A DNA stretch of 64,000 nt from Bimastos eiseni. Lineage: Eukaryota > Annelida > Clitellata > Crassiclitellata > Lumbricidae. The notes under the pieces were generated by a model. It was not told the DNA's origin and did no database searches. It was given only the letters and a program-made list of their open reading frames with translations. Positions within the stretch are counted from its first letter, which is position 1. Every line of letters begins with the position of its first letter. A program made the position numbers and the translations under genes. Below, in pieces: positions 12,078 to 24,156 of this stretch. The stretch lies in assembly GCA_959347315.1 (NCBI GenBank), contig OY365806.1:35249526-35313525 (forward strand), read 5' to 3'.

Positions 12078-12870
12078 ATGGTGTTGCTTCTCATCCGCCA
12101 TCTCATAGATCATCCACCTGCCTTAACCCTCCGACAATTCTTATTCACCCCGATACTATCTGGTGGCATTGAGTCAATTCCTGGCCCCAACACACAATCC
12201 TCACATCATTCATCCAACAAGAAGTTTCGTCTCTTTTCCCTCAACATTCGATCACTGCCAAACCCAAAACTCCATTACCCTTACCCTCTCCACTAGCCCA
12301 ACAGACCTCATTGCTTTCCAAGGAACCTGGCTATCAACTTCGTTTTCTACCATCCCCCCCCCACATCACCGATTCCTTACCCCTTACCTCCTAGCTATTC
12401 CCTTCAAAACTTCACTCGCACGACGTCCTCCGCAAAGTCTACAAACATTTCTGATGGCGGCTCTACCTTCCTGGTCCGTGAACACGCTGTAACCACAAAT
12501 AATTATTCTTCCAGTCACACCTTCCGATTCTTCGAATGCTTCCCCACAACGCTCAGACTCAACTTAGATCTACTTATAGTCCTCAACATCTACCATCCTC
12601 CAACTTCCTCTGCCAATCCTTCAAACCCTTTGTCTTTTTCGAGGAATTTGGATCTCTCCTCTTCCTCGCTGCAACTACTCCTTACGAATTCATTATCACA
12701 GATGATTTCAACATCCATGTCGACAATCTCTCTGATCCTCTTGCATCTGGCTTCCTGAGCCTCTTCTAGTCATTCAATCTCCTCCTACACTTCAACTTTC
12801 CAACCACATCAAGAACCACACTCGATCTTGTTATCACTTCCGCAGCCGCCCACCTATTTTGTTTTGGGGC
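12078..12870 (+). pseudogene. LINE ORF2 endonuclease region, frameshifted
   Basis: Reading across frames, the plus strand gives SGGIESIPGPNTQ, FRLFSLNIRSLPN, PTDLIAFQGTWLS, LNIYHPP and FIITDDFNIHVDNLSDPLAS. These are the N-terminal blocks of the apurinic-type endonuclease of CR1/L2-like non-LTR retrotransposons. At least three frame changes are present and the element stops before the reverse transcriptase. Confidence 0.85.
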
Positions 12871-13385
12871 AAAAGTTCACCCAACTATGATACAGGAATG
12901 TGAGGTTGCAAAAAAGTTATAATCCTAATGTTCATAGCCGGGCTGCTGCTGCGATTACCCTAGTTGACTAGAATATTTATTATATATATGAATCGGATGC
13001 TTGGATGTCCTCATACCATCTCCGGCTGAATCTGTTTCTGTCGCAAATCTTATAGTATGGGTAATCAGTTTATTTTTTTATTCCTCAGGTTGACTTGAAT
13101 CTTGCAACTCTGCACAGAAACTGTTTTCGGCGGTCCTGCGACCAGGAACAACCCTCCTCATTAAACGAAATGCTGAGTCGTGGCCAACTTATCTCTTTAT
13201 CTTTCTCCACGCGCTCGAAATCTATTCTGTTTGAGCGAGCGTTCTCCTTCGTCGGTCAGGAACAACATTGATGAGTGATTTCTTGCAGCTGCCATTTGCG
13301 AGTTCTCAATCATGTAGTGTTATATTAGTGGTTTTGATTTTACTCACTGAAATCCACGGTGTTTTGCGTTGATAGGGATGCAACG

Positions 13386-13766
13386 ATGTGGAAGATTAAC
13401 TCGGTAAAGTGCCTTTCTTTCAGAATGTCACAGTTACGGATGATACGGAATGAAGGTGTATTTTTTACACTGATGGCAGCATATACATGTACCTTCCTAG
13501 TTCTGATGACGGATCGTCACCTGAGACGCTATGAGTCAGCAAAGCAGACACCTCAGTCGAATAGCAACTCCTACATCACAGACTGCATAACGAAAAGGAT
13601 ACTCGGTCGTATTCCGGACGATTTGATAACAGAATTGTTTCATGACAAGAATGAAGGAGAATCTTTTGAAACGCGCGAACAGAGACAGTTGGCTTTCCGA
13701 AATGTTTTCAACAACAGACACTGGCGTGGCAAGTACGACATAGCATATAAAGACTCCAGTCTTCGG
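13386..13766 (+). CDS. Putative type II membrane protein exon, N-terminal half of a methyltransferase family
   Basis: The open frame starts at an ATG and ends at a good donor (CGG|GTAAGC), 127 residues. A hydrophobic stretch near residues 23-42 (VFFTLMAAYTCTFLVLM) follows a short basic N-terminus, as in Golgi-type signal anchors. The last part reads FRNVFNNRHWRGKYD. From knowledge of the family, a short Asn-Asn-x-x-Trp block like this comes just before the S-G-x-G-S-T-L motif of a class I SAM-dependent methyltransferase family. That next block is present in this window, but on the opposite strand (16767). I see no continuing exon on the plus strand before 16.1 kb. The link to the methyltransferase is inference; it could be an unrelated first exon. 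Confidence 0.5.
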
Positions 13767-13794
13767 GTAAGCAGGCAACGGAAAGGCGTGGGAA

Positions 13795-13933
13795 TTATTA
13801 TTATTGTTGTTTTTATTATTATTATTTTGGTTGCTTTACATGATATTACACACGTTTTTAATTATTATTATTACAATTATTGTTATTATTATTACTATTA
13901 TTATTATTGCTATTATTAATATTATTGTTATTA

Positions 13934-13989
<56 letters not shown>

Positions 13990-13992
13990 TAG
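13795..13992. repeat. (ATT)n microsatellite
   Basis: Long imperfect ATT tract directly after the 13386-13766 exon; the open frames across it are artefacts. Confidence 0.95.
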
Positions 13993-14174
13993 CATGGTAG
14001 TGTTGACGAAAAACAGATGGCGTTTCCTCGCTGGAGAGCTACCGTGAGTCTTTGGAATAGGTAGCTTGTCTCGAGTGTATCATGGGTCACATCAGTTAGC
14101 CTCGTCCCAACTCCAATACAAAGTTCAAACCTTCGGAACTCCAAGCTCCACTGGACTCCAGTGCCACCGCTCAA

Positions 14175-14175
<1 letters not shown>

Positions 14176-14207
<32 letters not shown>

Positions 14208-14246
14208 TGTTATTATTATCATCATTATTGTTATTATTATTTTTAT
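14176..14246. repeat. Second (ATT)n microsatellite
   Basis: ATT units with a few GTT and ATC variants. Confidence 0.9.
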
Positions 14247-14639
14247 ATGAATCTTTATAAAGCGTGATAATGACCAAAACTGTAATGAAATAAAGAATTA
14301 TGACGACTAAAGGCATTAAGAGAAATGTGAATATAATAGAAGAGAACTGAGGTATGTATCATTCAGCTACTATTTCAACGGCAGCCCCTGAGAATCGGCA
14401 GCTCTGTGACGATCAGACCCTACAAATTAAGGTGTCAACGATAGTTAGGCCTACGTTCCAGGCTCCCATACCAGACAATTTCCACTATCCCACGTTTTAT
14501 TATTATAATATCATAATTTATATGGTTATTACCATCATCGTTGTCGTCATCATCATCACCGTCATCATTATTACATCCAATTATTTGGCCCCTACATTCA
14601 AGTTCTGTGACCTTGTAGGTCTATGGTAAACGACTAATT

Positions 14640-14820
14640 GCCGAAAAATCAATTCTTAAATTCCACTGATTTATTTTTGTCTAACACCCGTGAATCCTCA
14701 ATTTAATGTGCTGGTCCTAAAATATGGAATAACTTACCTGGCGATCTTCGTATTATACTATATTTGTGTCTATTTAAGCGCAAATTAAAACATCATCTTC
14801 TGTTAGAACCTGATTAAAAT
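14640..14820 (+). pseudogene. LINE ORF2 C-terminal tail
   Basis: The plus strand gives GPKIWNNLPGDLR and FKRKLKHHLLLEPD. This is the common end of CR1/L2/Jockey reverse transcriptase ORFs (G-P-x-x-W-N-x-L-P then F-K-x-x-L-K-x-x-L). It is a short 3' remnant. Confidence 0.75.
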
Positions 14821-15134
14821 TGTACCATGTTAATAAGTATCTTAGTTTTATTGTTGTCGATGCGTATGATAATGACCGTTGTGAATTGTATTTACCGTGT
14901 TTTGTTTTATCTGTTTTATATTACTGCCCTTTATTGAATCCATTAATTATATACTTGAGAATTTTACTTGCATAAACAACGTTGACTTGTACTTGTTACC
15001 CGAACCGAGGACCCCGCCTATAATAGCTATAGATCTAGCAGGATATGCACGTGAAATTTGTCGTATACAACAGTTGGTCAACAGCACCGTGTCGATACTC
15101 ACATGATATCTCATCAAATACTGAAGATAGAGCT

Positions 15135-15275
15135 AATATATATATGAATATATATATATATATGAATATATTGAATATTATATATATATTGAATAATATA
15201 TATATATATATATATTATATATAATATATATATGTATATATATGAAAGCAGGTCAATATTATATATATATATAAC
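15135..15275. repeat. (TA)n-rich tract
   Basis: TATATATA and TATATGAATATA runs over about 140 bases. Confidence 0.95.
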
Positions 15276-16106
15276 AAAATAAAAACTAAAATGGATGAGA
15301 AGAATGACTGAATAATTGATTTACAGAATTAATAAACGAGTCTTAGATATTTATAAACATCGGTTAAATATACCAGTAGCATATACAGTCATCAGTCACT
15401 TGAAGTGGCAACGTATGCCTTTATATTGTATAATATTCATAATTAATAATCAATATCGTAGTTTATTCTTCTAACCTTCAACCCGAAAACCCTTTTAGGA
15501 ATTCAGGAAACGACCTTTTGTTGTTAAGCTTGCTGTAACCGGACATTCCATCAGCTCATCCAAAATATATGCTGTTTGGTGTTCAGTGCGATAGTGTTTG
15601 TCGCCCTATATTGTGAGATTCAGCGATATTGTTCTTTATGCTCTCTGTGTGACAAAGCCGTCAGATGCAGTCGTCTTCAGAAGATGACATCACAGATCAC
15701 GTGAATAAAATTCAACACCCGTACTCAAATATATTTCAACATGACACGACTGCTTTCTTGACCACTGAAGAGTCCTGAATGGCGCCGGGTAAACGTCTTA
15801 ACTCGTCAAATACTTATTTTGTTGCCGTTGACAGAGGCAAAGACAGAAATTCCTGGCCAGGTGGAAGAGACTTAGTCACAACTCACAGGCCTCTAACCAT
15901 CGATAAGAAACTGACTTTCTGAATTTAGTTGTAGCAAAGAGATAATAAAAGCAGTACGCAATCAGTGCGAGATAGATATGGTTTTAAAGGTTGACGAGAT
16001 CAAAATGTTAAGGGAAATATTTCAGTCTAGCAAAATGCAAATGCAATGCAATGCAGTCAAGTACCATCACCATTAGTGCGAAATTATGACTGGGAATATC
16101 TTAAGC

Positions 16107-16767
16107 CTAAAAATCAGACCATTTCGTGCATGAGTATATCATTACATTTCCACCAGGAAGAATGAAGTTGGTCTCTTTACCAAAGTCTCTTATCTTTCGC
16201 AGCGGCAAATTCCAAAGTCCAAGGAAGTGGAACCCGCCCTCTGAGGCGACTAATTGACCATCTCGAAACATGCACTTCGCAGGCGACAGGGAAATTGGTG
16301 GAATCTCCAAATTCAGAAAACGAAATCTGCCTGTCGTCGGTTTATTCGATAGATCGGTATTGCTTGCAAACGTGTAGAAAGTAGTCGTCAGCAGATAACG
16401 ACTCCCGCTCTCAACAAAACATCTTCTGAACCTTGATTACGTCTCGTGTGTAGAGATGTTGAAGCATCACAGAGGATTATATCGTACGACTCGTTAGGAG
16501 GATGTTCAACGATGTCTTGCAATCTAAATTTCCATGGATGTTTTTTGAACAATGTGGTGTGGTTGCTGATCAACTCAGAAACGACATCCATGCCCGTGTA
16601 GTCGATATCATCTCTCGTCTTGAGGAAGCGACTCATCCAAGCCATATCGCCACACGGTATATCAAACAGTCCGACACGCGATACACCCGTCTCGAGCTTG
16701 AAGTCTCCGATGATCTGATGAAGTCCAGCAATCACTTCTTGCGCGTTGCGCAGTGTGGAACCATACC
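16107..16767 (-). pseudogene. Broken SAM-dependent methyltransferase exon, frameshifted
   Basis: After a splice acceptor (CTGTTTCAG), the minus strand encodes GYGSTLRNAQEVIAGL, then the SAM-binding loop LFDIPCGDMAWMSRFL, acidic YTGMDVVSEL and YDIILC. The frame then breaks near 16468 (about 5 bases appear missing beside LQHLYTRDVIKV). It breaks again near 16420, beside a run of T, before SGSRYLLTTTFYTF and FRFLNLEIPPISLSP. The rest, FHFLGLWNLPL, runs to a stop at 16107. All family blocks are present in order but in three frames. Either the exon is decayed, or the assembly has indel errors here. Expected role if intact: a SAM-dependent methyltransferase of unknown substrate. No upstream minus-strand exon was found. 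Confidence 0.75.
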
Positions 16768-18049
16768 CTGAAACAGAGTTAAGATTATACGTTATCAAAT
16801 CAGTTGCTATATTAAATCCCGGCTAATCAGCAGTTTTGCTCCTAGCTCTGACAAGTACTTAATTTAACTGCGATAAATGCAACACTAAACGGTTAACCGA
16901 CGACTGTGCCAGACGTACTAACCAGCAGATTGCTAAAACACCGAAATGATAGTGTAGTAGCCCGATGTTATAGGAGGACTGTGCAAAACACAGCAAGGCA
17001 CGATGAGCTCCTATTGAGGAGCGACTGCGAGGCATAGATCTGCAATTCTGCATGTCTTTACGACCCAATAAGTGGACATGCGCAGTAGCCTTATCCGAGA
17101 ATAATAGTCTAGACACTTTCTAATGTAACTGGACATCTATGCTGATGATGTCCAAACCGTTGTTCATGAGACCTTCTGAGCACTGAGTAGAAAAAATTTG
17201 CGTAGTATAACAAGAGCTTCATTTTTAGATGACGACGACAAGCAGCAGACTTTGCCTAAGTTCAATGTTTTAGCTGTTTCCTTGGTCAAACACACTTAGG
17301 ACACTGTTATTGTGATTTCCAAACAGTAATCTACCAAATAACTTTAGTTTACGCAGGTGTAGTAGGTCTAGGGCCCTATATGAATGACGCTTACCGATCA
17401 GAATGGAACTGAATGTCTTTTACAGGTTTCAATTGTCTATATTATTATAACCTATGCGTGTTGAAAATCTTCCTTTATGCATTATTCTAAAAACATTCAA
17501 CTGACGCATCTGAGCTTTTAGTAAATAAATGGCGTCTATGGAATAACTTTACTGAGGTAAGACATAAGATTCTCGCAACCACTGCTCAGTTGAGTCAGCT
17601 AAACATGTCATTGAGGTCAATTACGAGCCTTATGTATACGGACCAACGACAGCCTGAATGGCTCATTTATTGGATCCTCTCAAGTTATCAATAAAAATTA
17701 TGCTAACAGTTAAGCATGCTGCGTCGTCAAATAGGCTAACTTCGCCCACAAAAATTCCAAAAGACAACCTTTCATCTGAAATATTATGCCCGTCAGTTAG
17801 ATTATCTGACCTCACCTCAGCCAATCAAAGAACAGTATTCCAAACAGTGTTGACGTCACGAATCAATATTAATCGTAATCGTGATCTCCAAATATCTAAA
17901 GCGCCACTTTAAAGCTAAGCGCAGGGCACCAGCTTATTCACGAGCGCTGCGTCAAATTGAAAGGGTCGTCCAAAGGATAATAGGCCTACGTGGGCGGTCA
18001 GAGTTCAGCTTCCAGGAGGTCAGCAGGGAGGCAGAGTAGCTGTTAATAT

Positions 18050-18160
18050 TAGTAAGTCCTTCGCGCACAATTGCTCTGCAGTACAACTGTAATTGCGCCG
18101 TCGAGGCGTGTGCACTTCTGAGCAAATAATATTTGAAGATGAGCGATATCAAATTTCAGA
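18050..18160 (+). mobile_element. Truncated SINE body
   Basis: Contains AAGTCCTTCGCGCACAATTG, CTCTGCAGTACAACTG and GCGATATCAAATTTCA. These match the body of the tRNA-headed SINE at 59285-59541 in reverse complement. The tRNA-like head is missing or diverged. Confidence 0.75.
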
Positions 18161-18389
18161 ATAAAATAATATATTAATGTTCCCGCTAATCGCATGACGC
18201 TGCAGGTAACAGGTGACTTTTCTGCTGAATAATAATATTATTTTCTAGCTATTCTATTTTTCTAGGATATACATTTTCTGTATTAGCTTAACCTCTGGCA
18301 AAATTAACCAATTCAATTTCTGGAATCGTATTTCCACTGTTGTAGGCCTGTAGCGATTCCTCTCGTGTTTAATAATATGCTTACTTTTT

Positions 18390-19847
18390 TCAATTCAATT
18401 TTATTTGGTAGCCAAAATACATGAGACAATTACAAACAGTAAGTTAACATAAATAAATATTCTGGTTACACAGGGGAACCTAAAGGGGTCATAGACCCCG
18501 CTAACCATGGGCCCCTATGTAGAATTTATAAACTGGCAATGGGTACCAATATTAATAACATTTTACATATCAGGTAAGTAGACATAAAAAGATGTTAATC
18601 TTAACTGGTGCCTTAACTAAGCGATCATTGCATCCACTGAAAAGACAGAAATACAAACATTCAATACTTAGAGGTGTCTTTAAGCAAAAAGAGGCAAAGT
18701 TTATTTTTAAATTATCTAATATTTGGCCGGTGTTGAATATATGTTGGGAGAAGATTTCATAAATGGGATCCAGTACGTTGAATAAGAAACAATCGAGCAT
18801 TTGTGCGTGCTTAAAAAGGGTCGTAGGATGTCGAGTTTCTTGTTTGATAAAGTGGCGATCAGATGTAAGGCCAAAAAGCTATTAAAACATGTGGTAATAA
18901 ACCATAATTATAGCGAAACATGAACTCTTCTATTTGCATCCGCCTGGTTTTCTCAACACTCAACAGCCCATATTTTTGAAAATACTGGAAAGCGTGGGCT
19001 TTATAAGAAACGTTTGCAATATATCTGACAGTCCTTTTTTGAAGGGTGCTAAGTTTCTTAAGATTAGAACTATAGGTGGAGGTCCAAGTTAGATTGCAAT
19101 AAGTTAAGAATGGATAGATGAGAGAATACTAAAGTGTAGTCCGGCTAGAGAGGGAAATCAATTTGGATGAGCGGAAGAGTATTTCAATATTTTTGGCTAT
19201 TTTATTAGAGATATTATTTATGTGTTCCTTCCAATTCAGGTGCTGATCGATGTATACTCCCAGGAATTTGGTAGAGACTACTTGGGTGATGGGGGTCTCT
19301 TCAACAATTAAGATATGATTTTCTGGGGAACACTTTTTTCTATGAGATCTAAACAGAATGCATTTTTTAAAAATCTAGATTGAGGGTTAGTTTTTTGACC
19401 GAAACCAATCAGCTCCTTTTGGAAGTTCAGAATTAGCATTTTCAAATAGAGTATCAATTGGTTTGTGAGAATGAAACATTTTGCAATCATCAGCGAATAA
19501 TACAAAATACATAGAAGGTGATACATTGGGCAATCCATTGATATAGATCAAAAACAGGAGCGGGTCAAGATTAGAACCCTGAGGTACCCCTTGCTAAATG
19601 GGTCGTAATCGTGAAAGACAATCATTAACTGATACAGTTTGAGAGTGATTTTCAAGATAGCTTGCAAACCAATCTAATTTTACACCTCTAATTCCATAAG
19701 TACCAAGTGTTCGGATTAAAATGTTGTGATTCACCTAATCAAAGGCTTTAGCCACATCGAGAAATATTCCAATGGAATACTCGTTATTTTCAATTGCCTC
19801 AAACATTTTATCCTGTATAGTTAATAGAAGCATATAGGTGGAATGGC
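18390..19847 (-). pseudogene. 5'-truncated LINE: reverse transcriptase and C-terminal part
   Basis: On the minus strand, across a few stops, the blocks run in order: SIGIFLDVAKAFD, GIRGVKLDWFASYL, QGVPQGSNLDPLLF, MYFVLFADDCKMFHS (catalytic FADD at about 19486-19500), KFLGVYIDQHLNW, YLTYCNLTW-like and SHLWNLLP. This is a CR1/L2/Jockey-like reverse transcriptase with its downstream domain. The 3' end is near 18390, in a TTCAATTCAA run. The 5' side stops at 19847, where a pogo-like transposon begins. At least three in-frame stops show it is inactive. Confidence 0.9.
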
Positions 19848-19849
19848 TA

Positions 19850-21218
19850 GGGGAGACCGGGGCAAGAAGGGCACCTTTTTAGAAGATATGTCATATTTTC
19901 AATAATACACAACATTGTGGCACAATTTTTCGTAGGCGATTTGGCAACTAGCAGCGCTAACATAAAAACATTCGACATCGACCATAAATGACAGCATATT
20001 TTGTAAAATAAGCAAAAATGCAAATTGAAATTGATGCCACTCTTACCCTCCATTTTGGGCATGAGTTGCATGTACTGCCACTCATGCCTAAAATGATGGG
20101 GCAAGTTTGACATTGGGGCAGTCATATATCGTAGCAAGTTATCCTAATTATTTATTTTTCCATTAAAAATATAAATGGAAACTGAATGTCGTGTGTGTAA
20201 TCTTGATAAAGAAAAATTGATAGTTAATGACAGTATCGCAATAAAACTGCTTGTCGTCTGGCTCAATAGGGGCGCAGCTTTCATGACGCCAGTACTTGCA
20301 TGTTAAACATTGTAACCAAGTTTCTTCTGATCGATCGCTGTAAAGCTCTCTGCAATAAATGAAAGTTGGTGTCGTTTCTCGATCTGTGTGTCTTTCTGGT
20401 ACTTTTCAGCTGCTGCTCCTCTGTATGGCTCGTCTGTTTTTGGAGCCTTCTGCTTCTGATTCACCTGTTACTGTTTCTGCTTCTTCTCTTTTGGAGCCTT
20501 CTGCTTCTGTTTCACCTGTTGCTGGTTATACTTCTGGTTCTTCTGTTTTTGGCTCTTCTGCTTCTGGATCACCTAGCTGTCTCTGGTTCTGTTTTTGCTT
20601 CTGGTTCTTAATCTTCTATGTTATTTCTTTTCGTGTAGCTTTGGGCAACTATGAAGGACAGCTAGTCGTCTCTGTGTGTGTCTCTTTACATTTAAAAAAA
20701 AACTTTGTTATTAACATTTTCCTCTAGATGAAGTCTCTTGCGAGGTCGCTTCTTAGCCGATTGCTTCTTATCATAGAGTATAATGTTATAAGGCGTACTC
20801 GTGGCATGTCGTGGGGACAAGAATGGCAGAGAGTGTGCCTCTTTTGCCCCACAACCATGCCTCTGTTTAGCGATTCTTCTCGCTATATGGGGCATAAGAA
20901 GCAATATACAATAATGTTTCACTAAAAGACGAATGTCAAAAGTCTACTAATGACACACATTAATACTATTCCCTGTATTTTATCATCGAGAAAGTGCTGG
21001 TCAAAAATTGCCTTCAAGAAGCTAAAATTTGATAAAAATCGTAAAAATCAAAGTTAAAGTTGTTTCGTCCGCTCTTCTGCAGAATATGGTATTCAGTTGT
21101 GTATCGCATCAGACCAGCTAATTAAAACGCAAGGTATAGGGTCTACACTTGCGACTGTTTACTTGTCAGAAGGGGATGCCACTCTTACCCGCCATTACAC
21201 TCTTGCCTCGGTCTCCCC
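19850..21218 (-). mobile_element. pogo-like DNA transposon remnant with C-terminal zinc finger
   Basis: Terminal repeats GGGGAGACCGGGGCAAG (left) and, in reverse complement, GGGGAGACCGAGGCAAG (right) are flanked by TA on both sides, as in Tc1/mariner/pogo elements. At 20238-20318 the minus strand encodes TWLQCLTCKYWRHESCAP then QFYCD, a PHD-like C-x2-C...H-x2-C...C finger. Such fingers end many pogo/Tigger-type transposases of invertebrates. Upstream is a Lys/Gln/Pro-rich repeat segment (20400-20590). No DDE catalytic blocks are present in 1.37 kb, so it looks internally deleted. Confidence 0.75.
20400..20600. repeat. Imperfect repeat of CTTCTGCTTCTG-type units
   Basis: Pyrimidine-rich imperfect tandem repeat inside the pogo-like element (words GGAGCCTTCTGCTTCTG and TTCACCTGTT recur). 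On the minus strand it reads as Lys/Gln/Glu/Pro-rich repeats, consistent with a linker before the zinc finger. Confidence 0.7.
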
Positions 21219-22084
21219 TAAAGTTAAATTTATATTGTATTTAATGGTTAGCTTAAAGTAAGTTAAAGAATCAGACGCTGATCATGCGTCAATGGGGATG
21301 GGATCTAAAGTTTAACGACGGCTGCTGTTGAAAACGGAGGCCGTTGCCGTCGACAGAAATTTGCTTCGCATATTACAGCACTTTCATGCGTCAATGTTAC
21401 TTGAGTTCCTCTTTTCTCAAGCAACGCTCTCTATAGCCCCTAATAGAGTAGATTGACCAAGCCAAGTCAAAAATTCATCTTACAAAGACAGCATAAATAA
21501 AGAAAGCAAATATGTACTCTATTGAACCGCTTGCAAATGTCCTGATATGAACAAGCAAAGAACGTACAACCTGGAAATAATGGAAATAAGTAATTACAAA
21601 CAGACGTCCTCGGAGTTGTGAGGGAGTCAATTGAAAGTGAGCGATAAGAATAAATTCATTTGTATAGCATTCGGGTGAGTAAACCACACCAGGTTAGCGC
21701 TTCGGCGTGCAGGATCTCTCGATTAGGCGTTCGAGGACTGAGTGAGTAGGTAACATTCTTCAAACGAGGCAGCGGACAACCTGTGGAACATGGCTACATG
21801 TATGTTTGTGAAGCACGGGAGAGAAAAGGTAGGATTCTGCATGCCCAAGGAGGTCGTTGAAAGTCAGAATTAGTGCACTTTCAGTCGTTTCTTAAATATT
21901 AGTATACTTCCATTGCGTGATTATCGAACTCGTTCCATGTAGGTCTCGTAGGGCCTATATTTAATGGAGAATTGATGAGTTTCGGTCTGTAATTAATAGC
22001 ATAGAGAGTGTGAGAAGCAGATCAGATGAATAGAAGCGTTAAAAAATTATCCTTGGACGTATAAAGTTTAAAGGCCAAGTTTTT

Positions 22085-22710
22085 AGGGCGTGGTCTAATG
22101 AATATCTGCCGCCTGCTAGCTACCAATCAGATCTCTCCAAAGCATCTCATCCGCCTGGGGTACAATCTTGAACAAATGAACCGGTGTGGTCAGTCTATCT
22201 GAATAGGCTCAAATGGGCCAAGTAGACAGCTGAGGAAAATGCACTGAAAATAACAATTGAAACAATGATCGTGCTTCATAGTCCTTATAATTATATGCAT
22301 CTACACACCTGTACTTGATATGCCACTCATGTGCCTTCGTGCCTGTATTCACTTTAGCCAGTACGGCCATCTTGCAAGCTGCTTGTGGACAGCCTCCCGT
22401 CAAACGTGTGAAAAGTGCAACCAAACCCATGCGGGAAGTTTGCTGCAGTGTTGTAAATCGCGACTTCAAGGGATGAAGCCATGAGCCAAATCTTGGCGGT
22501 TGCCTGTGGTCACTGTTGTTTGCGTTTGTTTTTACGTGATGATGACCGATGCGAGTGTAATTGAGAAATAGACTGAAAAGAATACTGGATGAATGCTATC
22601 AAATGTTGCATGTATATATAAGTGTGCGCATATATGTATGCAAATATGTATATATATATACAGAGAGTGAGAGATCTGCTTATTGTTCCCAGGTATTATA
22701 ATTGATCATA
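22085..22710 (-). repeat. Rearranged copy of the 1905-2520 repeat
   Basis: 22085-22360 is the reverse complement of 2245-2515; 22560-22710 is a direct match of 1905-2080. The two halves are therefore in opposite relative orientation to the first copy. Confidence 0.8.
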
Positions 22711-22792
22711 TTATATGCTGGCTTATATATTCTTCCTAGGTTTGACATGTGACCTAAATTATGCAGCGCTATTCAGACAGCACGACTCTCAA

Positions 22793-22862
22793 CGGGCCCA
22801 CCAGCCCCTGGACCATTATATTTATATATATAAATATAATGGTCCAGGGGCTGGTGGGCCCG
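22793..22862. repeat. Perfect 70-base palindrome at gap edge
   Basis: Two 35-base arms beginning CGGGCCCACCAGCCCC are perfect reverse complements with no spacer; the centre is AT-rich. The right arm abuts the N gap. Confidence 0.95.
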
Positions 22863-23062
22863 NNNNNNNNNNNNNNNNNNNNNNNNNNNNNNNNNNNNNN
22901 NNNNNNNNNNNNNNNNNNNNNNNNNNNNNNNNNNNNNNNNNNNNNNNNNNNNNNNNNNNNNNNNNNNNNNNNNNNNNNNNNNNNNNNNNNNNNNNNNNNN
23001 NNNNNNNNNNNNNNNNNNNNNNNNNNNNNNNNNNNNNNNNNNNNNNNNNNNNNNNNNNNNNN
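22863..23062. other. Assembly gap (200 N)
   Basis: A run of 200 N, a round-number scaffold gap. Open frames drawn across it are meaningless. Confidence 1.
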
Positions 23063-24156
23063 AAAACTAGTTTACAATCTGGTAACAGCAAAAGATGCAC
23101 ATAATTATGTCCAGGCTAAAATGGATAGGGAACCAGCGATTTTTATTGGCTGGGATCGGGTCCAGTCAACTTATGAGGAATGTTATAATAGGTCATTCAG
23201 ATCATGATTTATGTCCTTTTAAATATAATATTACTATACTTAGCTTCAATCAATTTAAACTTGAGGCATCTGAATATTGCCATATTTAAAAGTTTCTTGT
23301 GCTATAGAATGGCATGTTCTATATAATTATTAACCAAACATAATTCATTAGTTTTGTTTAACTGGTAACAGTATTTTTCATAAGCTGATTGCAAGCTAGA
23401 CCCCATAAAAATAGTCGGGCCTTTGGGCATTTGGTCCTTTCCCCTCTCAGTGGGCTTGTAAGCATTAGCAAACTCCACCATGCTAGAAATTACCGAGCAA
23501 TTATTCTTATACAAAATAGTCCATAGGATTAATGCAAACGTCAAATGCCTGTTCCTGTAAAAGAGTTGTTAATGCCAACAGCAAGTAGAACCAAATATAC
23601 CACAACTAATCCCACAAACTTCTAGTTTTCAATCATTTAATCAAAACACAGAATAACTAGACAAATAAATAGTTTTCTTACACTCTTTAACATTAATGAC
23701 ATCAGTTATTAATGTGACCACAATGCCCACTGTCTAGTGATTTAGGCCATTCAATCATTCATATTGAACATCTTTAGAGCATAGAGACTGCTTCTTAATG
23801 GCAAAGCGATTTCCTGTTACAAGGATGTGGGTGGGATGCAAAAGTGTGTATGATTATAACATTAATCACATATTTGCCAGTATACTAATTTACCTTTGTA
23901 TCTGAATCAAGTGTTTGCAAAATGAAAAAAGGAGTTGGTTTTGCTAAGCCAATGGTAGCACAAGTCCTTATTTTGAATAGTTGCACATATAGAAGCCAGA
24001 CAAAACTGATCTCAACTTATTCTAGGTTACCTTAAATGTATAATGATTCTTAAATATGAAATTTCCACGAATCTCAAGTGTCATATCATGAAGAAATGGG
24101 GCAAATTCCTATAAAGTGATAGCAAAGTCAACAAATACACATGGAACTGTTTCTGG
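23063..24156. other. Region downstream of DRC7 (3' side)
   Basis: No coding blocks recognised after the gap; it probably includes the DRC7 3' UTR next to 24157. No polyadenylation site can be chosen with confidence. Confidence 0.4.

Noticed and set aside
13804..14316. Ile-, Asn- or Leu-rich frames across ATT tracts
   Set aside because: Translation of trinucleotide repeats, without other coding evidence.
20359..20727. Plus-strand Ser/Pro-rich secreted protein
   Set aside because: It is the antisense of a repeat segment inside the pogo-like element, whose minus strand carries the zinc finger.
22715..23207. Long open frames across the N run
   Set aside because: They are open only because N is translated as X.
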